Shown here piece after piece: positions 43,163 through 55,918 of a stretch of 64,000 bases of DNA. This DNA comes from Apostichopus japonicus (taxonomy: Eukaryota; Echinodermata; Holothuroidea; Aspidochirotida; Stichopodidae). The notes under the pieces were generated by a model, which was given only the letters and a program-made list of their open reading frames with translations, had not been told where the DNA came from and did not search any database. The position numbers and the translations under genes were made by a program. The stretch is from contig NC_092583.1 of assembly GCF_037975245.1 (NCBI RefSeq), positions 12,047,264 to 12,111,263 of the forward strand, given 5' to 3'. Every line of letters begins with the position of its first letter. Positions within the stretch are counted from its first letter, which is position 1.

Positions 43163-45341
43163 GTGTCGTAGTCCTATAACTAAGTCATTCCGTTTAATGT
43201 CGCATATTGAAATTAGCTGGGAAATCTTTCTCAATATATATATTTTTTGGTTCTCTCTCTGAGGATGAGAGGGAAAGTTCTAGTTATCTTCATTACAATC
43301 AAGATGTTACACCATTTTAACAATCTCCTTTCAAACATTCTAATAAGGCTTGCTAGTTTCACATCAACTTTAAATTAAGTCTCTCCTCTATTTCCCCTCT
43401 CTCTCTTTTTTCTTTCTTTTTGGCGTATAAATGAGGTTTAAGACGAATTCAATAAGAAACGCAATTACTACTAGCCATTTTCGTCATTTAAGCTCCTTTT
43501 TATTCGGGGATACCTTCTAGATAGAAAAACAAAAATCGTCAAGATATGTGACGAAATAGCTCCCTTATAAGTCCATTTATATTAGGAGACTGGCAGATTG
43601 TGTATCTCATTAATTCAATCTAAAATGCTATAAAGATCACTTTTTGCCACAATTTGAAACAGAGAAATATTTTTCACTATAGCTATATGATATAATTTAC
43701 ATATCTAGAAATATTAGTTCCTTTCTCAAATGTTTGATCCAAGGGTTGTTATATACCCTCTCTCAACCTCACAAAAAAAATTAAACGTAGGTAGTACCAC
43801 AACCAAGATATAGAACTAATTTATAGTCTAAATGTATTGCAGAAATTTACATTTTCGTCCTGGGGGGGGGGGAAATGGGATTTGGCTCCCAACTGCCCCA
43901 TGGTCAAACCCTCCTTTATCGGGATCCACCACTTTAGAATACCTCCTCACCCATCTTTAAAGTCTTGCGCATGTCACTGTCAAATACGGTAACACCTTTT
44001 TGGTCTTACATGATACACGTTCTGCTCTATGGAGTGGTCAGCATTGCGATCAAATATAACATTGTACGTCATAAGCCAGCTGTTGATGCATTGTTGTGCG
44101 AATGATGTAACTATAGCTACAACAAACAAAGCCTTTATAGGGTTAAAAAGACAGCCCCATACCGCACACAGTTAAGTCGTCTTTATATTGGACGAAGCCC
44201 AAATACAGAATAAAACAAACATGGCGAAACAAGAGTGGGGGTGGGGGGGGGGGTGGGGAGAATGGAATTAGAAATTAGAACTATTTAATATATTTTCTGT
44301 AAAAATATGATAATAATTTAATACCCGTGCTTTAATTAGCAATCAATATAAAATTCAAACAGGTGAAAAAGTTTAAAGTTACTTTATTAACGTGATAAAA
44401 CTTTGCAGCATCACACCCAAAAAAAGAAAGTTATGCAAAAGAAATATATAAAAGAAAATATTCGGACATATGTATCTTAAATGTGTTTTAAACATGCTCT
44501 TTTCAAAACATGAATCATTCTCTTTCAATTGAAATTTGTAAAGGCTAGTTTTTCTGTGTATGTACGTTGGGGTAAATGAGGGTGTGAGATGGGGTCGGAG
44601 GTTACGCGTGTGCATGGGGGAAGGAAAGAGGAATTTCGATAGTGAGGGTAGAATATGATCATAGACTGATCTAGTTGAACCATTAGAGAATTTCAAAACG
44701 TACTACAGTGGAATGTTTTATTTAAAGGTACAATTTCTCTATTGATTAACCTCCAGTTGACTCTCCGTCTTAAAATGGGACGCATATTTAACCCTTGTGT
44801 CATAGGACCTATCAATGGACGGTCAAATGAGCAATCGATATAACGTTGCCAAAACCACCAAATGTATTGACTTTCGTTTTGGAGAGGGGGGGGGGGGTTC
44901 ATGGACGAGACAGATTATATTACTATGGCAATGGCTAAACATGCATCAATAAGAAATCATCAATAGGGTTTTGATTGGATCCTATTTCTTGAGCAACCAA
45001 CCCAACCAAAATAGCTATAAATAGAAGTGTACCGAATTAACAGTGTTGAATGTACAGACAGACGAATAGCGTCACTATAAACAGCACGCAATTGTGAAGG
45101 GAGTAAGAGACAACATTTTTCTTCTCCATATTGAGAGAGAGAAAGAGTGAGATGCAGAGAGTGAACGAGAGACAGTAAGTTTGAATCAAGTATCAATAAA
45201 AGGAAGAAAAAGAGAGTAAAGAAAGTCACCAAGAAAATTGAGAAAAAAGTGAACTATCTGGCTTAAAGAGCTGACACTTTTATAACATCGATAGTTTTCC
45301 AAGGTTCGTTTAATTTATTTCAATGTATATGTTTACGTATA

Positions 45342-45344
<3 letters not shown>
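43160..45344. other. intergenic, no gene seen
   Basis: G runs near 43862-43871, 44243-44251 and 44886-44897. Frames up to 105 codons, all unrecognised. Confidence 0.5.

Positions 45345-45393
<49 letters not shown>
45345..45393. repeat. (TA)n tract at the 3' tail of a minus-strand SINE B
   Basis: About 48 bases of TA next to the SINE 3' end, the same arrangement as at 43118. Confidence 0.95.
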
Positions 45394-45396
<3 letters not shown>

Positions 45397-45461
45397 GAAA
45401 ATCGTAATGAGTTGGAAAATCAAGAACAGTGAAAAACTTTCACCCTCCACCGGGATTCGAA

Positions 45462-45463
<2 letters not shown>
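45394..45463 (-). mobile_element. SINE family B, copy 3 (5' truncated, minus strand)
   Basis: On the minus strand it reads GGTTCGAATCCCGGTGGAGG, then GTGAAAGTTTTTCACTGTTC, TTGATTTTCCAACTC, ATTACGATTTTCATTTA and TA. Compared with it, the 43.0-kb copy lacks about 18 bases between two GATTTTC words, consistent with a direct-repeat deletion. The 5' half stops at the B box, where another TA tract begins. Confidence 0.85.

Positions 45464-45502
<39 letters not shown>
45464..45502. repeat. (TA)n microsatellite
   Basis: About 39 bases of TA at the truncated 5' side of the SINE copy. Confidence 0.95.
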
Positions 45503-45505
<3 letters not shown>

Positions 45506-45840
45506 TATGTGTTGTATAATGATCATAAAAAAATGATGAAAATTGACCGGCATCGAATCGTGGTAGATTACTATTGCCAACAGAGAATGACCCTTAGAAG
45601 AGATATTTGCCTTTGCACTTTGATTTACTTATATTAAGATTTCAGTCACATAAGCATAGTGGACATTTTTCACGTTTTGATGTTTATTATGCAATCATGC
45701 GGAATGCACACGAAGAAAACCTCTTAGAGATTTGGAAAATTACTAAACATAAAGTCAAGAATGAAGTTATGCAAAAAAAAAAAAAAAAAAAAATTGCTTT
45801 AAAGGAAGATATTGCTTTTAAAATAAATGTCACAGAATTT
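45503..45840. other. intergenic, no gene seen
   Basis: An A19 run near 45773-45792. No gene recognised. Confidence 0.55.
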
Positions 45841-46000
45841 GTTGTGCTTTGGAAACATATATAAGCATCATAATCATTATCGGCTCCGTGGGTCAACAGA
45901 CACGTGGAACTCAGTAGCTCACGGCTAGATCAATGTTGTGCTCTGGAAACATAAGCAACGTAAACGGCTCTGTGAGTCAACTCAGTCGCTAACGATGACA
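45841..46000. repeat. degenerate tandem duplication, period about 95
   Basis: TTGTGCTTTGGAAACATA...CGGCTCCGTGGGTCAAC...CTCAGTAGCT is followed by a shorter variant TTGTGCTCTGGAAACATA...CGGCTCTGTGAGTCAACTCAG. Confidence 0.75.
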
Positions 46001-46046
46001 ACCCAAGCGAAAACTACAACTTAGTGTCCTTTAGATTAGGAAACTA

Positions 46047-46094
46047 AATTCTCAAAGGTTTATCAGTTTTAATTCTCAAAGGTTTATCAGTTTT
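46047..46094. repeat. perfect 24-bp tandem duplication
   Basis: AATTCTCAAAGGTTTATCAG plus TTTT occurs twice head to tail (46047-46070 and 46071-46094). Confidence 0.95.
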
Positions 46095-47474
46095 ATTCGT
46101 GTGGAACAGTGTACTAATTAATGGAGCCAAACTCTAATAGGAAGTAAAACATGGTTTTAGCTAATGTTAATGACATACAAATGGGAACCAGGTGATTCAT
46201 GAATGCATTGGTTGCTGCACTTTTGATATAAAATGACTCATCTGTTTATAAGAAAACACCAAACTACTGAATCAGTCGAAAACGACCTGTTGATGCACTT
46301 TAAGTAGCCTATTACCGTATAGATAATGATTGTTATAATTAATATAAATAGGCGTATTAATATAGCAGGTCGCTTGTGTGAAAGGATATATTCCATAGCT
46401 GATACATCTGGCACACCACAGAGACAAACCCATTGCCGATTCGTCATGCTTTAAAGGACACGGCTGAATAGCATAGTATACGGCCTATACGTACATTGAA
46501 ATTAATTTGGCAAGTCAGGAACGTAACCTTCGATTCCTCATTTAATCCAATAGAAATCGATCAAGCGTTCGACAGCAGACGGTATAACCTGGTCATTAAA
46601 AAAGTGTCATCTTTGTTTTCTTTTTCTTAGTCCTCCGGTCAATTTTCGCGGATTCGGTATATAAACTAATCCCGAAGATGAATTATCATATGCATAAATA
46701 AATGACGACCATCGGCGGGTGCATCTGCATATTATATATCACTTAGGCAACGAGCACTTTAAAGTTATCTTGTTTTAGCTTACAACATTTACAGTGCGAA
46801 AGCAACCAGGCTCTGCGCGAAGTATTATCGTCAGCAACACCGACATACAACAGCTGTTATATAGTCCTAAAAAAAAAATTAAAAAAAAAAAAAAAAAAAA
46901 AAATTGTACGGGTCATAGTTTTCTATGGTACGTTTGAAAGTACACGGAACTGATGCGTTTCACTTTACATTAATCATACATGATAGGCTTGTGTTAGTTT
47001 CATCATTACACAAATGAGTGTTGTGAAAGCTTATAAAGATTACATACACTGCGATAAGCAACGTACCGTGTATCGCTTGAATGTTTGTTGTATAGCATCA
47101 CGCATCGCGACAAAGTCTGACGTTAGCAAGTATGTACTGCATGAAAGCCCGTCGTCACCAGCGGATTCCGTGCGAAATGGCTATAGTCAACAACATACAC
47201 TTTCAAAGGGATATTCCGGTGTTGAAAAAGTTGATAGTTTCCAAAACATTTCACTTTATGTATCCATAGCAACAGGAGAGAGAGAGACTGATATCGTTAT
47301 AGCAGTTGACGTGGAATTTGTTTTCTTATTATTATTTTTATTATTATTTTTGCCTTTTTCTTATGATGTATTCATATCATTCTTCCACATTGAATTCACA
47401 AACCAAACATCACAATTTTTTTTTGTATTACATTTCCCCATCTTTTTGAGTGTAGGAATGTACCTTTAAGTTGA
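46095..47474. other. intergenic upstream of the neuropeptide gene
   Basis: It contains a TATATATC-like AT box near 46731-46739 and an A21 run near 46883. An open frame at 47014-47469 (151 codons) has no recognisable domain and a low-complexity hydrophobic C-terminal half from TTATTATTT repeats; not called as a gene. Any promoter or 5' exon of the downstream gene could lie here, but I cannot place it. Confidence 0.45.
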
Positions 47475-47522
47475 TGACGTCACATGTGATGACGTCACAT
47501 TTCGAGGCAATGCAAATAAACA
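47475..47522. promoter_or_regulatory. candidate regulatory cluster: two CREs, a POU octamer and a forkhead-type site
   Basis: Two perfect TGACGTCA palindromes (47475-47482 and 47490-47497) lie 15 bases apart. The perfect octamer ATGCAAAT (47510-47517) overlaps ATAAACA (47516-47522), which fits forkhead-type sites. These are the known consensus sites for CREB/ATF, POU and FOX factors. The cluster lies about 2.1 kb upstream of the neuropeptide ATG on the same side as its 5' end, a plausible enhancer or promoter. Function is inference; TGACGTCA is also over-represented across the window. Confidence 0.5.
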
Positions 47523-49521
47523 GCTACAGTGTCTTAAGTGTGTACGATATGTTTCTTCTCGTATTTCAGTACATTAAGCCATCATTCATCGTCAAATCGC
47601 TTCCCTAATCTGAAAACAAAGCGACAATGTTTTTGAGCGTTTCCATAGCGACAACGATCTGGCAAGATAAACTGGACTAATGAAGCAGTTTTTTGTTGTC
47701 AGCCTTTTTCGCTTCATTTGCTTACAACATTCTATATTAGTCCGACATAATTCATATAATTCGACTTCTTTCTGTTTTTAAACGATGGTTTCTGCAGATT
47801 TTTCTTTTTAACCAGGGTTTGATTAAGTTATCAAAACCCTTACATCAATGCAGTGATGTAATCAAGTCGAGAATATTTGTTTGTAACCTAAGTTTCACAG
47901 TTTCTAGAATAACCCTAGGGAGAACGTTTTAATCAAATTTAACAGAAGTTGTACATCTCGACATCCGGGCAATGTGTCGTACCTTTAAAGTTCAAAGGCT
48001 TCTTAAGAAGATTGCGCAGATGACTTCAAAGGTATTACAGGCGAAACAGGTTCCGCTTTACGAAAAAAATAAAAATATTAATAATAATCATAGTAATCCA
48101 AACAAAAGAAGAGGAAAGGGGTGGGTGGGGGTTTGGGAGGAAAAAGTGACCTTGGCTATTTTCAATTCATAAAATCCCACGCTTTCATGCGCCTACGCTA
48201 TTTTTCCTTTTGCATGATAGTAATTTATAGGTCATGTTTCATTTTCCCTGTGCACAGATGACCTTCTACCAGAAAATATAAATATTAAATTAAAGAAATA
48301 ATGAAAAACGAACTAGTTGTGAGCGAGTCATGTGTCCGAACTTTAAATATCAATGACATTTTAGTTGGAGTATTTGTCACTGTGTTTAGACGAAGCTGGT
48401 GAATATGCTCATATACAGTAGCAGTGTAGGACCTATGTTCTTCATATGCGTAGGAATGTGAACGTTGATTGAGGGGCCGCTACCTCCAATTATATGGGGG
48501 GGGGGGGTGGGGGAAAGCTGGAGAATGGTTCCGTCCCCCTCACTTTGTCACCTATATATAGAGATGCATTCCAGGTGAGTGCTTCAATCATTCAACTGGA
48601 TCCTGTATAGATAGATGTATGATGAGTGCCAGACAAAGAAAATTGATCAATCTTTAATTTCATGTACCTTGTAATAGGTTTCAAAGTTCAATTTGTCTCG
48701 AAATCCGTTTTAAGTAAAATGTTTTTTTTTTATATATATATGAAGTTTGAAGTCAAAAGTCAATATTTCGATGGAAATTCTTTACAGTTCAGAAAAAGTA
48801 GAAAATTTGGACATGATAAAGTCAAAATTTTGCAATGTCTCGTTTAAGGCCACCGTATAGCATCTGCGGCAATTGTAAAAAAAATTCTGGTGAATAACAC
48901 ACCTGCCCAACCGGTTATCTGCCTCCCCTTCTTGTAATAGCTGCCTAAGCTACTGCTAATCATTCCATTGGGGCAACCATCATTTGATGATTGACCTCTG
49001 GAAATATCAAAAACGAAAATCTTTATCCATGCAATCACCGTGGCAACCGTTTCGGTGCCCCTTCAAGTGGCATTCTACACCAGGGAAGTGTATAGTGGTA
49101 AACTCCCAGCGCTACGCAACTTTGTGTAACGCCATCCAGACTATTACGTAGTGCGCATGCGCACAATAACAACGCCCCGAATAAAACATGTGTACTTTAA
49201 ATATGTGTTACTATACTTGTTAGCTTAGTTGGTGAAACATGTTTCCCTATAGGCCTATCCATTTTGTTTGGTTTCCATGTGTGTTTGTACTATTTTTTTT
49301 TTGGGGGGGGGGTTGTTTGATTAAACTGAAGTTTCGTTTAAATCCCGTAAGTTCTTGTCGGTCAGGATGTAAAAAAATAATAATAATAATAATATAAAAA
49401 TTTAAAAAAAGCGAGAATGCACTGAAGCAGTGTGTTCGCTGTAGCTTAAATTTAAAATAAAATAAACCAACAATTTTTCCACAATTATGTTGTTCTATAA
49501 TTATGTTATTCTATTTCGTTT
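47523..49521. other. probable 5' flank or intron of the neuropeptide gene
   Basis: No other gene seen. Possible splice donors for an upstream untranslated exon include CCAG/GTGAGT at 48571-48580 and CCC/GTAAGT at 49344-49352. A TATATATAG word sits at 48553-48561. Which, if any, is used cannot be decided from sequence alone. G runs occur near 48497 and 49302. Confidence 0.4.
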
Positions 49522-49550
49522 ATATTCTTCTTTTCTTGTTTTACCCACAG
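49522..49550 (+). other. 3' splice acceptor before the neuropeptide coding exon
   Basis: A pyrimidine-rich tract (TATATTCTTCTTTTCTTGTT) runs into TTACCCACAG, giving an exon start at 49551, 32 bases before the ATG. The consensus is strong (Y-tract plus CAG). It implies an upstream 5' untranslated exon. Confidence 0.65.
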
Positions 49551-49582
49551 AAATCGTTCGAGACTTTCCCTTTAATATCACC

Positions 49583-50035
49583 ATGAAGTCACGGAGATTT
49601 AGGGTTCATCCCTTGTTACTAATTTTTCTGTACACAATACTCCTTCTCCTTTGCCTTGTTCGCTTAGCCGACGCAGACAGGCGCTGCTGTGAACAGGTAC
49701 AGGGTTGTAGAATACCCAGAAATTGTAGGTGCTTCGTTAAGGAGCACGTATGCAGACAAAGCGCCCGGAATAAGTTCACCTTGGGAAAGAGATCAGCCAC
49801 CTCCTCCTCAACATCATCATCATCATCTTCACCGTTAGGGCGGGTAGAGGACAATGTTATTTCCTATATATTAAGTAAACTCTACTGGGGTAGCCTGGAT
49901 GGGATTGATTTTGACTATCACGACGAGCACAGTAGTAGTAGTAGTAGTGATAGCAGTAGTTTTGAGTTTCTGTATAGGATCGACAATTCAGAAGATTACG
50001 GCATCTTTATCAATGGTTTACAAGATTACCCTTGA
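49583..50035 (+). CDS. orexin-like neuropeptide precursor (150 aa)
   Basis: Predicted secreted prohormone. Residues 11-26 are a hydrophobic signal core (LLLIFLYTILLLLCLV), with likely cleavage after Ala-Asp-Ala (29-31). The peptide region 32-67 has six cysteines at 35, 36, 42, 48, 50 and 57: a leading CC pair, then C, then CxC, then C. It ends Phe-Thr-Leu-Gly-Lys-Arg (65-70); the Gly is an amidation donor and Lys-Arg the convertase site. A Ser-rich segment (74-83), a second Ser/Asp tract (117-126) and an acidic tail to Pro150 follow, without further dibasic sites: one peptide per precursor. CC at the start, CxC and a Thr-Leu-amide end are hallmarks of orexin-A, which has four cysteines. Six-cysteine orexin-type peptides are, as I recall, known in echinoderms. 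The ATG at 49583 is chosen because it begins the signal peptide, has A at -3 and follows the splice acceptor; an in-frame ATG at 49487 lies on the intron side. Other six-cysteine amidated peptides remain possible. Confidence 0.75.
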   Translation: MKSRRFRVHPLLLIFLYTILLLLCLVRLADADRRCCEQVQGCRIPRNCRCFVKEHVCRQSARNKFTLGKRSATSSSTSSSSSSPLGRVEDNVISYILSKLYWGSLDGIDFDYHDEHSSSSSSDSSSFEFLYRIDNSEDYGIFINGLQDYP

Positions 50036-50152
50036 TATCAATGAGAACTCCTAACAACACTTTTATCGGCCATTATCATAACTAACAACAAGAACGACCG
50101 AATGAAGACTAGCTACGGGTTTCATCTCCAAGACGGTTTTCAAAGAAGGATC

Positions 50153-50158
50153 AATAAA
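50153..50158 (+). other. polyadenylation signal AATAAA
   Basis: A canonical AATAAA lies 118 bases after the stop codon of the neuropeptide gene, with a second AATAAA at 50206-50211. GT-rich sequence (GGGCTGTGTCCAGG) lies just after the first, as expected near a cleavage site. Confidence 0.6.
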
Positions 50159-50211
50159 TGTCGAAAAAAAGGGCTGTGTCCAGGTTTGGCCTGATTAGAG
50201 AAGGAAATAAA

Positions 50212-51626
<1,415 letters not shown>

Positions 51627-51656
51627 ATATATACATGTATATATATATATAACTAA

Positions 51657-51701
<45 letters not shown>

Positions 51702-51718
51702 TATATATATATATAAAT

Positions 51719-51757
<39 letters not shown>
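51627..51757. repeat. interrupted (TA)n / TAAATA microsatellite
   Basis: TA blocks repeatedly interrupted by TAAATA words over about 130 bases. Confidence 0.93.
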
Positions 51758-52140
51758 AACTTTAAAACAACGAAGTATACTTGATAAGAACATTTACATA
51801 TTTGTAAACTTGTCTGGTTTATAACAATTAAGTTGAGTTGTATTTAAATACAAATAGGTAATATTATTAATTGGTGATAGACAACTACGAGTAACACTCG
51901 TCCCGATCCTTATATGCAAATATTTATCCATTTGCTTGGAAAGTATTGAGTTTAAGTAAGAGTTTAAATCTGTTTTTAGGTGAATTTTGTTTTTGTTTCT
52001 TATTTTTAATTAATTCGTTTCACTTTACATTATTATTTTTTTTTAATTGGTAAACTCTAGTCGAACCGTTTTAAGGTTTCCTTTCATAATCACGTGTGTG
52101 TATATACGACCTCTACATATCTTTCCATCATTCCTAAATA
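51758..52140. other. intergenic, no gene seen
   Basis: AT-rich, nothing recognised. Confidence 0.55.
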
Positions 52141-52142
52141 TA

Positions 52143-52205
<63 letters not shown>

Positions 52206-52233
52206 ATATCTATATATCTATATATATATATAA
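52141..52233. repeat. (TA)n microsatellite with CTATAT interruptions
   Basis: About 90 bases. Just to the right is a word (AAGTTTCACGCACTACAGCGA) related to the arm of the palindrome at 26.9 kb. Confidence 0.95.
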
Positions 52234-53978
52234 TATGGAATCAGGACCGAGTCTCGCTACTTAAAGTTTCACGCACTACAGCGACTCTGTATAGTAAGTA
52301 GTAAGGAATTAGAAATAGAGCAAAAGAAGATGCCAATATCATAAATTGCCAAATTACAACAGCGCTCGTAAAACTTAACTGCTAAAAAAAAATGAGAAAA
52401 AATTATTCCTTCATCTCTGTTTGATAAGAAGATTATTTCTTTATTTCTGTTTTGGAGGGTGGGGTGGGGGGGGGGGTGCTTTGGTGAAAAGTTGAATGGG
52501 CACGACGGAAGTGAGGATATTTGATATAAATGAGATAAACGACGCAGAAATAAATGACAAAATCCTGACAAAAAGACTGAAACGATAGAATCACTATACC
52601 CAACAAAGGGGTGATGGTATAAAACGGTTTTACGTGTCATCTTACTTATTATAACCATTAAGTATGCGATATAATCTATAAAACTTTTACGATGCGATGT
52701 TATCGATCAATTAAACTTGTACCATGTGGGACAAGTGTCAAATAATGGAGGAAGGAAGAATGATTATAATTAATAATCATAATAATAATAACTTGGACAT
52801 AATGTCTAAAACAATTGACTACAGATGTCATGTGTTTTGTTTCATCATTTTTGTTTCGGTTTTTTTTGGAGGGTTTTAATGAAAATATGAAACGGAGGTG
52901 AACAGAGACAAACAGAATCATGAAAAAATTATATCTCTTCTTCCGTGAGTGAGGATGACGAGGGTGAGAGGCAGGGGTGGGGTGGGGGGGGGGGGGCGGT
53001 AAGACGCGATGGAAGTGTGGCGGGTAGTGGGGACTAGGGCGAAGGGCTCGGTTCCCGACCAGTAGCTGGCTTTTATATCCCTATATGACTGATGTGTCCA
53101 TTTCACCTTGTTTGCTCTTTCAATTGATCTATTGCCACGTATGCAGACAAAATTCTTTTGTTGTTTTTGTACCTTTTTTTGCAATTTAATAAAAATCATT
53201 CGGTAATAGCGCTGTTACATCTGGGATTTCATGGTCCTCGCCAGCCAACCCCTCCAATCCACCTTTCTACATTTACACACACCCCTGACGAAAAAAACTC
53301 AATCTAATAACCGACTGTTCTTCGCTGGGGTGGGATGGGTGGGAGGGGCGTTTGGAGTGGGGGAGGGATCTGCCTGACTCTATAACTTCATATTAGAAAA
53401 TAGAAAGCACTGGATTAAGATGCACTCGCTTTGAAAGATGGGAACCTTCATACCTATGTAGACAAGAATATATTTATTTAAATAATATAGGCGTATGTGT
53501 GACAGACACAAAATGAAAATCAAGAATGATTATTTCGTCCGTAACTTGAATAGACTACAATTTGTTGTTTGGCTTTTAAACAAATGTCGTATACTGCACT
53601 AATGGCACCACGTATGAACAAAATCTTCTTCGCTGTAGTTTAGCAAGGTAAAGTATCAACTTAACTTGCCTAAAAGCATCGCACACGCATCGTAATGTCA
53701 ACTATGCACACATAGAGACGGAGTCTTAACGTTCATTAGGGTTCCCATTAAACAATTTGGGAAGTAGACTGTACATATGTTTCTTCCTGAGCGATTGATT
53801 GCAGTATTACCAATAATACGCATCGGTAAGATACTTAAAATCTAAAGATGAAACTATAATTGCATTTGTCTTGAAAATAGGCAAGGCAGTATTGTATAGT
53901 GCGCGTGGAGTGCTTGCAGTATTAGGAAGAACTTTTCGGTTGTTCAATGGTGCTAGTTTTTTGGGGCGGACAACACAC
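52234..53978. other. intergenic, no gene seen
   Basis: G runs near 52467-52476 and 52984-52996. Frames up to 129 codons, unrecognised. Confidence 0.5.
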
Positions 53979-54234
53979 GGAGTGTTAGCTCAGTGGTTAA
54001 CGCCGCTGCCTTTCAATCATAAGGTCCCCGAGTTCGAGTCACTTCAAGATTAATGTATGTCGTCCAGTTACAGAGTTATTGACACTTGACAATTCATAAT
54101 CATGGACGTTAAATATGAATGTTAAGAGACTGACTTCGGTCAGTTTGCGGCTTTGATACGCCAATGAGGCTTCTTCGTGAGTTCCTGCTTGCAGGGAGGG
54201 GGGGGGGATCTAAAATACATACATACATACACAC
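53979..54234 (+). mobile_element. SINE family A, copy 3 (best preserved head)
   Basis: The tRNA-like head has an A box TAGCTCAGTGG (53986-53996) and a B box GTTCGAGTC (54032-54040). The shared body (TCGTCCAGTTACAGAGTTAT, GACTTCGGTCAG, GAGTTCCTGCTTGCAG) follows, then (ACAT)n. A G9-type run has expanded inside the copy near 54189-54197. Of the three copies it retains the fullest pol III promoter. Confidence 0.87.
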
Positions 54235-55149
54235 AAGCAGGGAGTTTAGCATGTAGGTACCTACAAAGTGAGGGCGCTTGTGAGCGCCTACGCAGCTAGC
54301 CTCTGAAACTGCATAGAAAATAATGTACAGAGACTATATCAAACTTATAGTTTCAACGTTCAGTCATGTAGGTGCCATTCACTTGGCCAGTGATGCTAAT
54401 ATTGTATCGCTCACACGCACTACAATAATTATCTCTGTACTGAGAATCCAACTTGTCCTCGCTTATTTCCCGTAATTCACATTAACAAAAAACAAAAATT
54501 CATAAAGACGATTTCCATAACATCGCATCTATATGTAATATATTTCAATATATCTAACATGTTTGGAAGTAAATAATTTCAATTTGCTAATCTAATGGTC
54601 AATGATTCAAGCAATGTCTTTTTCTTTATATTTTATTTTTTATGGGTTCGTCTGAGTAAGCATTACGATTAAAATGTAAAGACAAAAACAAAAGAAAAGA
54701 AACTCCTACGCGAAGCTTTTAATCCATCAATTCATCAAAATCCATTTCTTTTATCATGTACTTGATGACCCCCCCCCCCCCCCCCCGTTTAAAAGAACTG
54801 TTGATTTCACTTTATATATAATCGGTGACAACTTCCTTAAAGACTTAACAAATCATTGGATTTAATATCAAAAAATAATCTGCTGTTTTGCGGTTTTCAC
54901 CCAGAAAAATAAAATAGAGAGAGAGAAACTGTAAATCTGTACAATTATTCCTGATAATAACAAGACCATTATATACAGCGAGATAGTGAAAGGGATGTGT
55001 CTATATTTTCCGTGTCAATGTCAAATTAAGATATAAAGTGATTGTATTTAACGATCAAGAGCGGAAGGGAAAGAGGAACTTCGATTTACAAAAAGGCAAA
55101 TAATTTCTCCCATCTCGATAGTCTGCTATACTCTATACACTGCTACATA
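54235..55149. other. intergenic, contains a C18 homopolymer
   Basis: Eighteen consecutive C at 54769-54786 and a GA tract near 54916-54926. No gene recognised. Confidence 0.55.
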
Positions 55150-55199
55150 TATAGATATAAATAAATAAATGTATGTGTATATATATATATAAATAAATG

Positions 55200-55232
<33 letters not shown>

Positions 55233-55250
55233 ATATATAAATATATATCT
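55150..55250. repeat. compound TA/TAAA/TG microsatellite
   Basis: Interrupted TA and AAAT words with a short TG run near 55221-55231. Confidence 0.9.
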
Positions 55251-55780
55251 TCTCTTCTCCATCATGATGTAGCCTGCCTCTCCTGGAGTCTTATTATGAA
55301 CACGACACGTAATAATTGACTCTATACCTAACCCCCGCCAGCGCGGAAATCGACCGTGCTAAATGTTTAAACTGCAGACGTGTGGTTCTCGAACTTGATT
55401 TTCTCATTTATGTAACGCAACATGTAAATTTCGATATCATCTGAAAACAGCGACGAATAAGGGAAAGTGGTACAAATATTAAGAAAGATATAAACAGAAA
55501 GAAAGAAGAAGATGAAGAATAAAACAGCGCATGCAGAGAACCTGATGAGATAACTTTTGAATAGGAATGAATCATCATCAAAGTTATCACACAACCAATT
55601 ATTAATTGATTGATTTATTGATTCCTGTATCAGTTTCTGCTTTTAAAACTCTATCATTTTTCATAATATTTTCTGAGAAAGAAAGTCGACCTACTCGTTT
55701 GTGAGAAAAAAGATATATGGCTAATATGCTTTAAAATAGCACGAAAGGAACAGCGTCAAAATATGATAATTTTTGGTCTC
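55251..55780. other. intergenic, no gene seen
   Basis: No recognised gene. Confidence 0.55.

Positions 55781-55918
<138 letters not shown>

Noticed and set aside
47014-47469. 151-codon open frame upstream of the neuropeptide gene
   Set aside because: No recognisable domain. The C-terminal part is low complexity from TTATTATTT, and there is no splice or conservation evidence. It could be reconsidered if transcripts exist.
49487-49582. Upstream in-frame ATG extending the neuropeptide precursor by 32 residues
   Set aside because: A strong splice acceptor at 49550 places this ATG in the intron. Starting at 49583 gives a proper signal peptide and a better start context.
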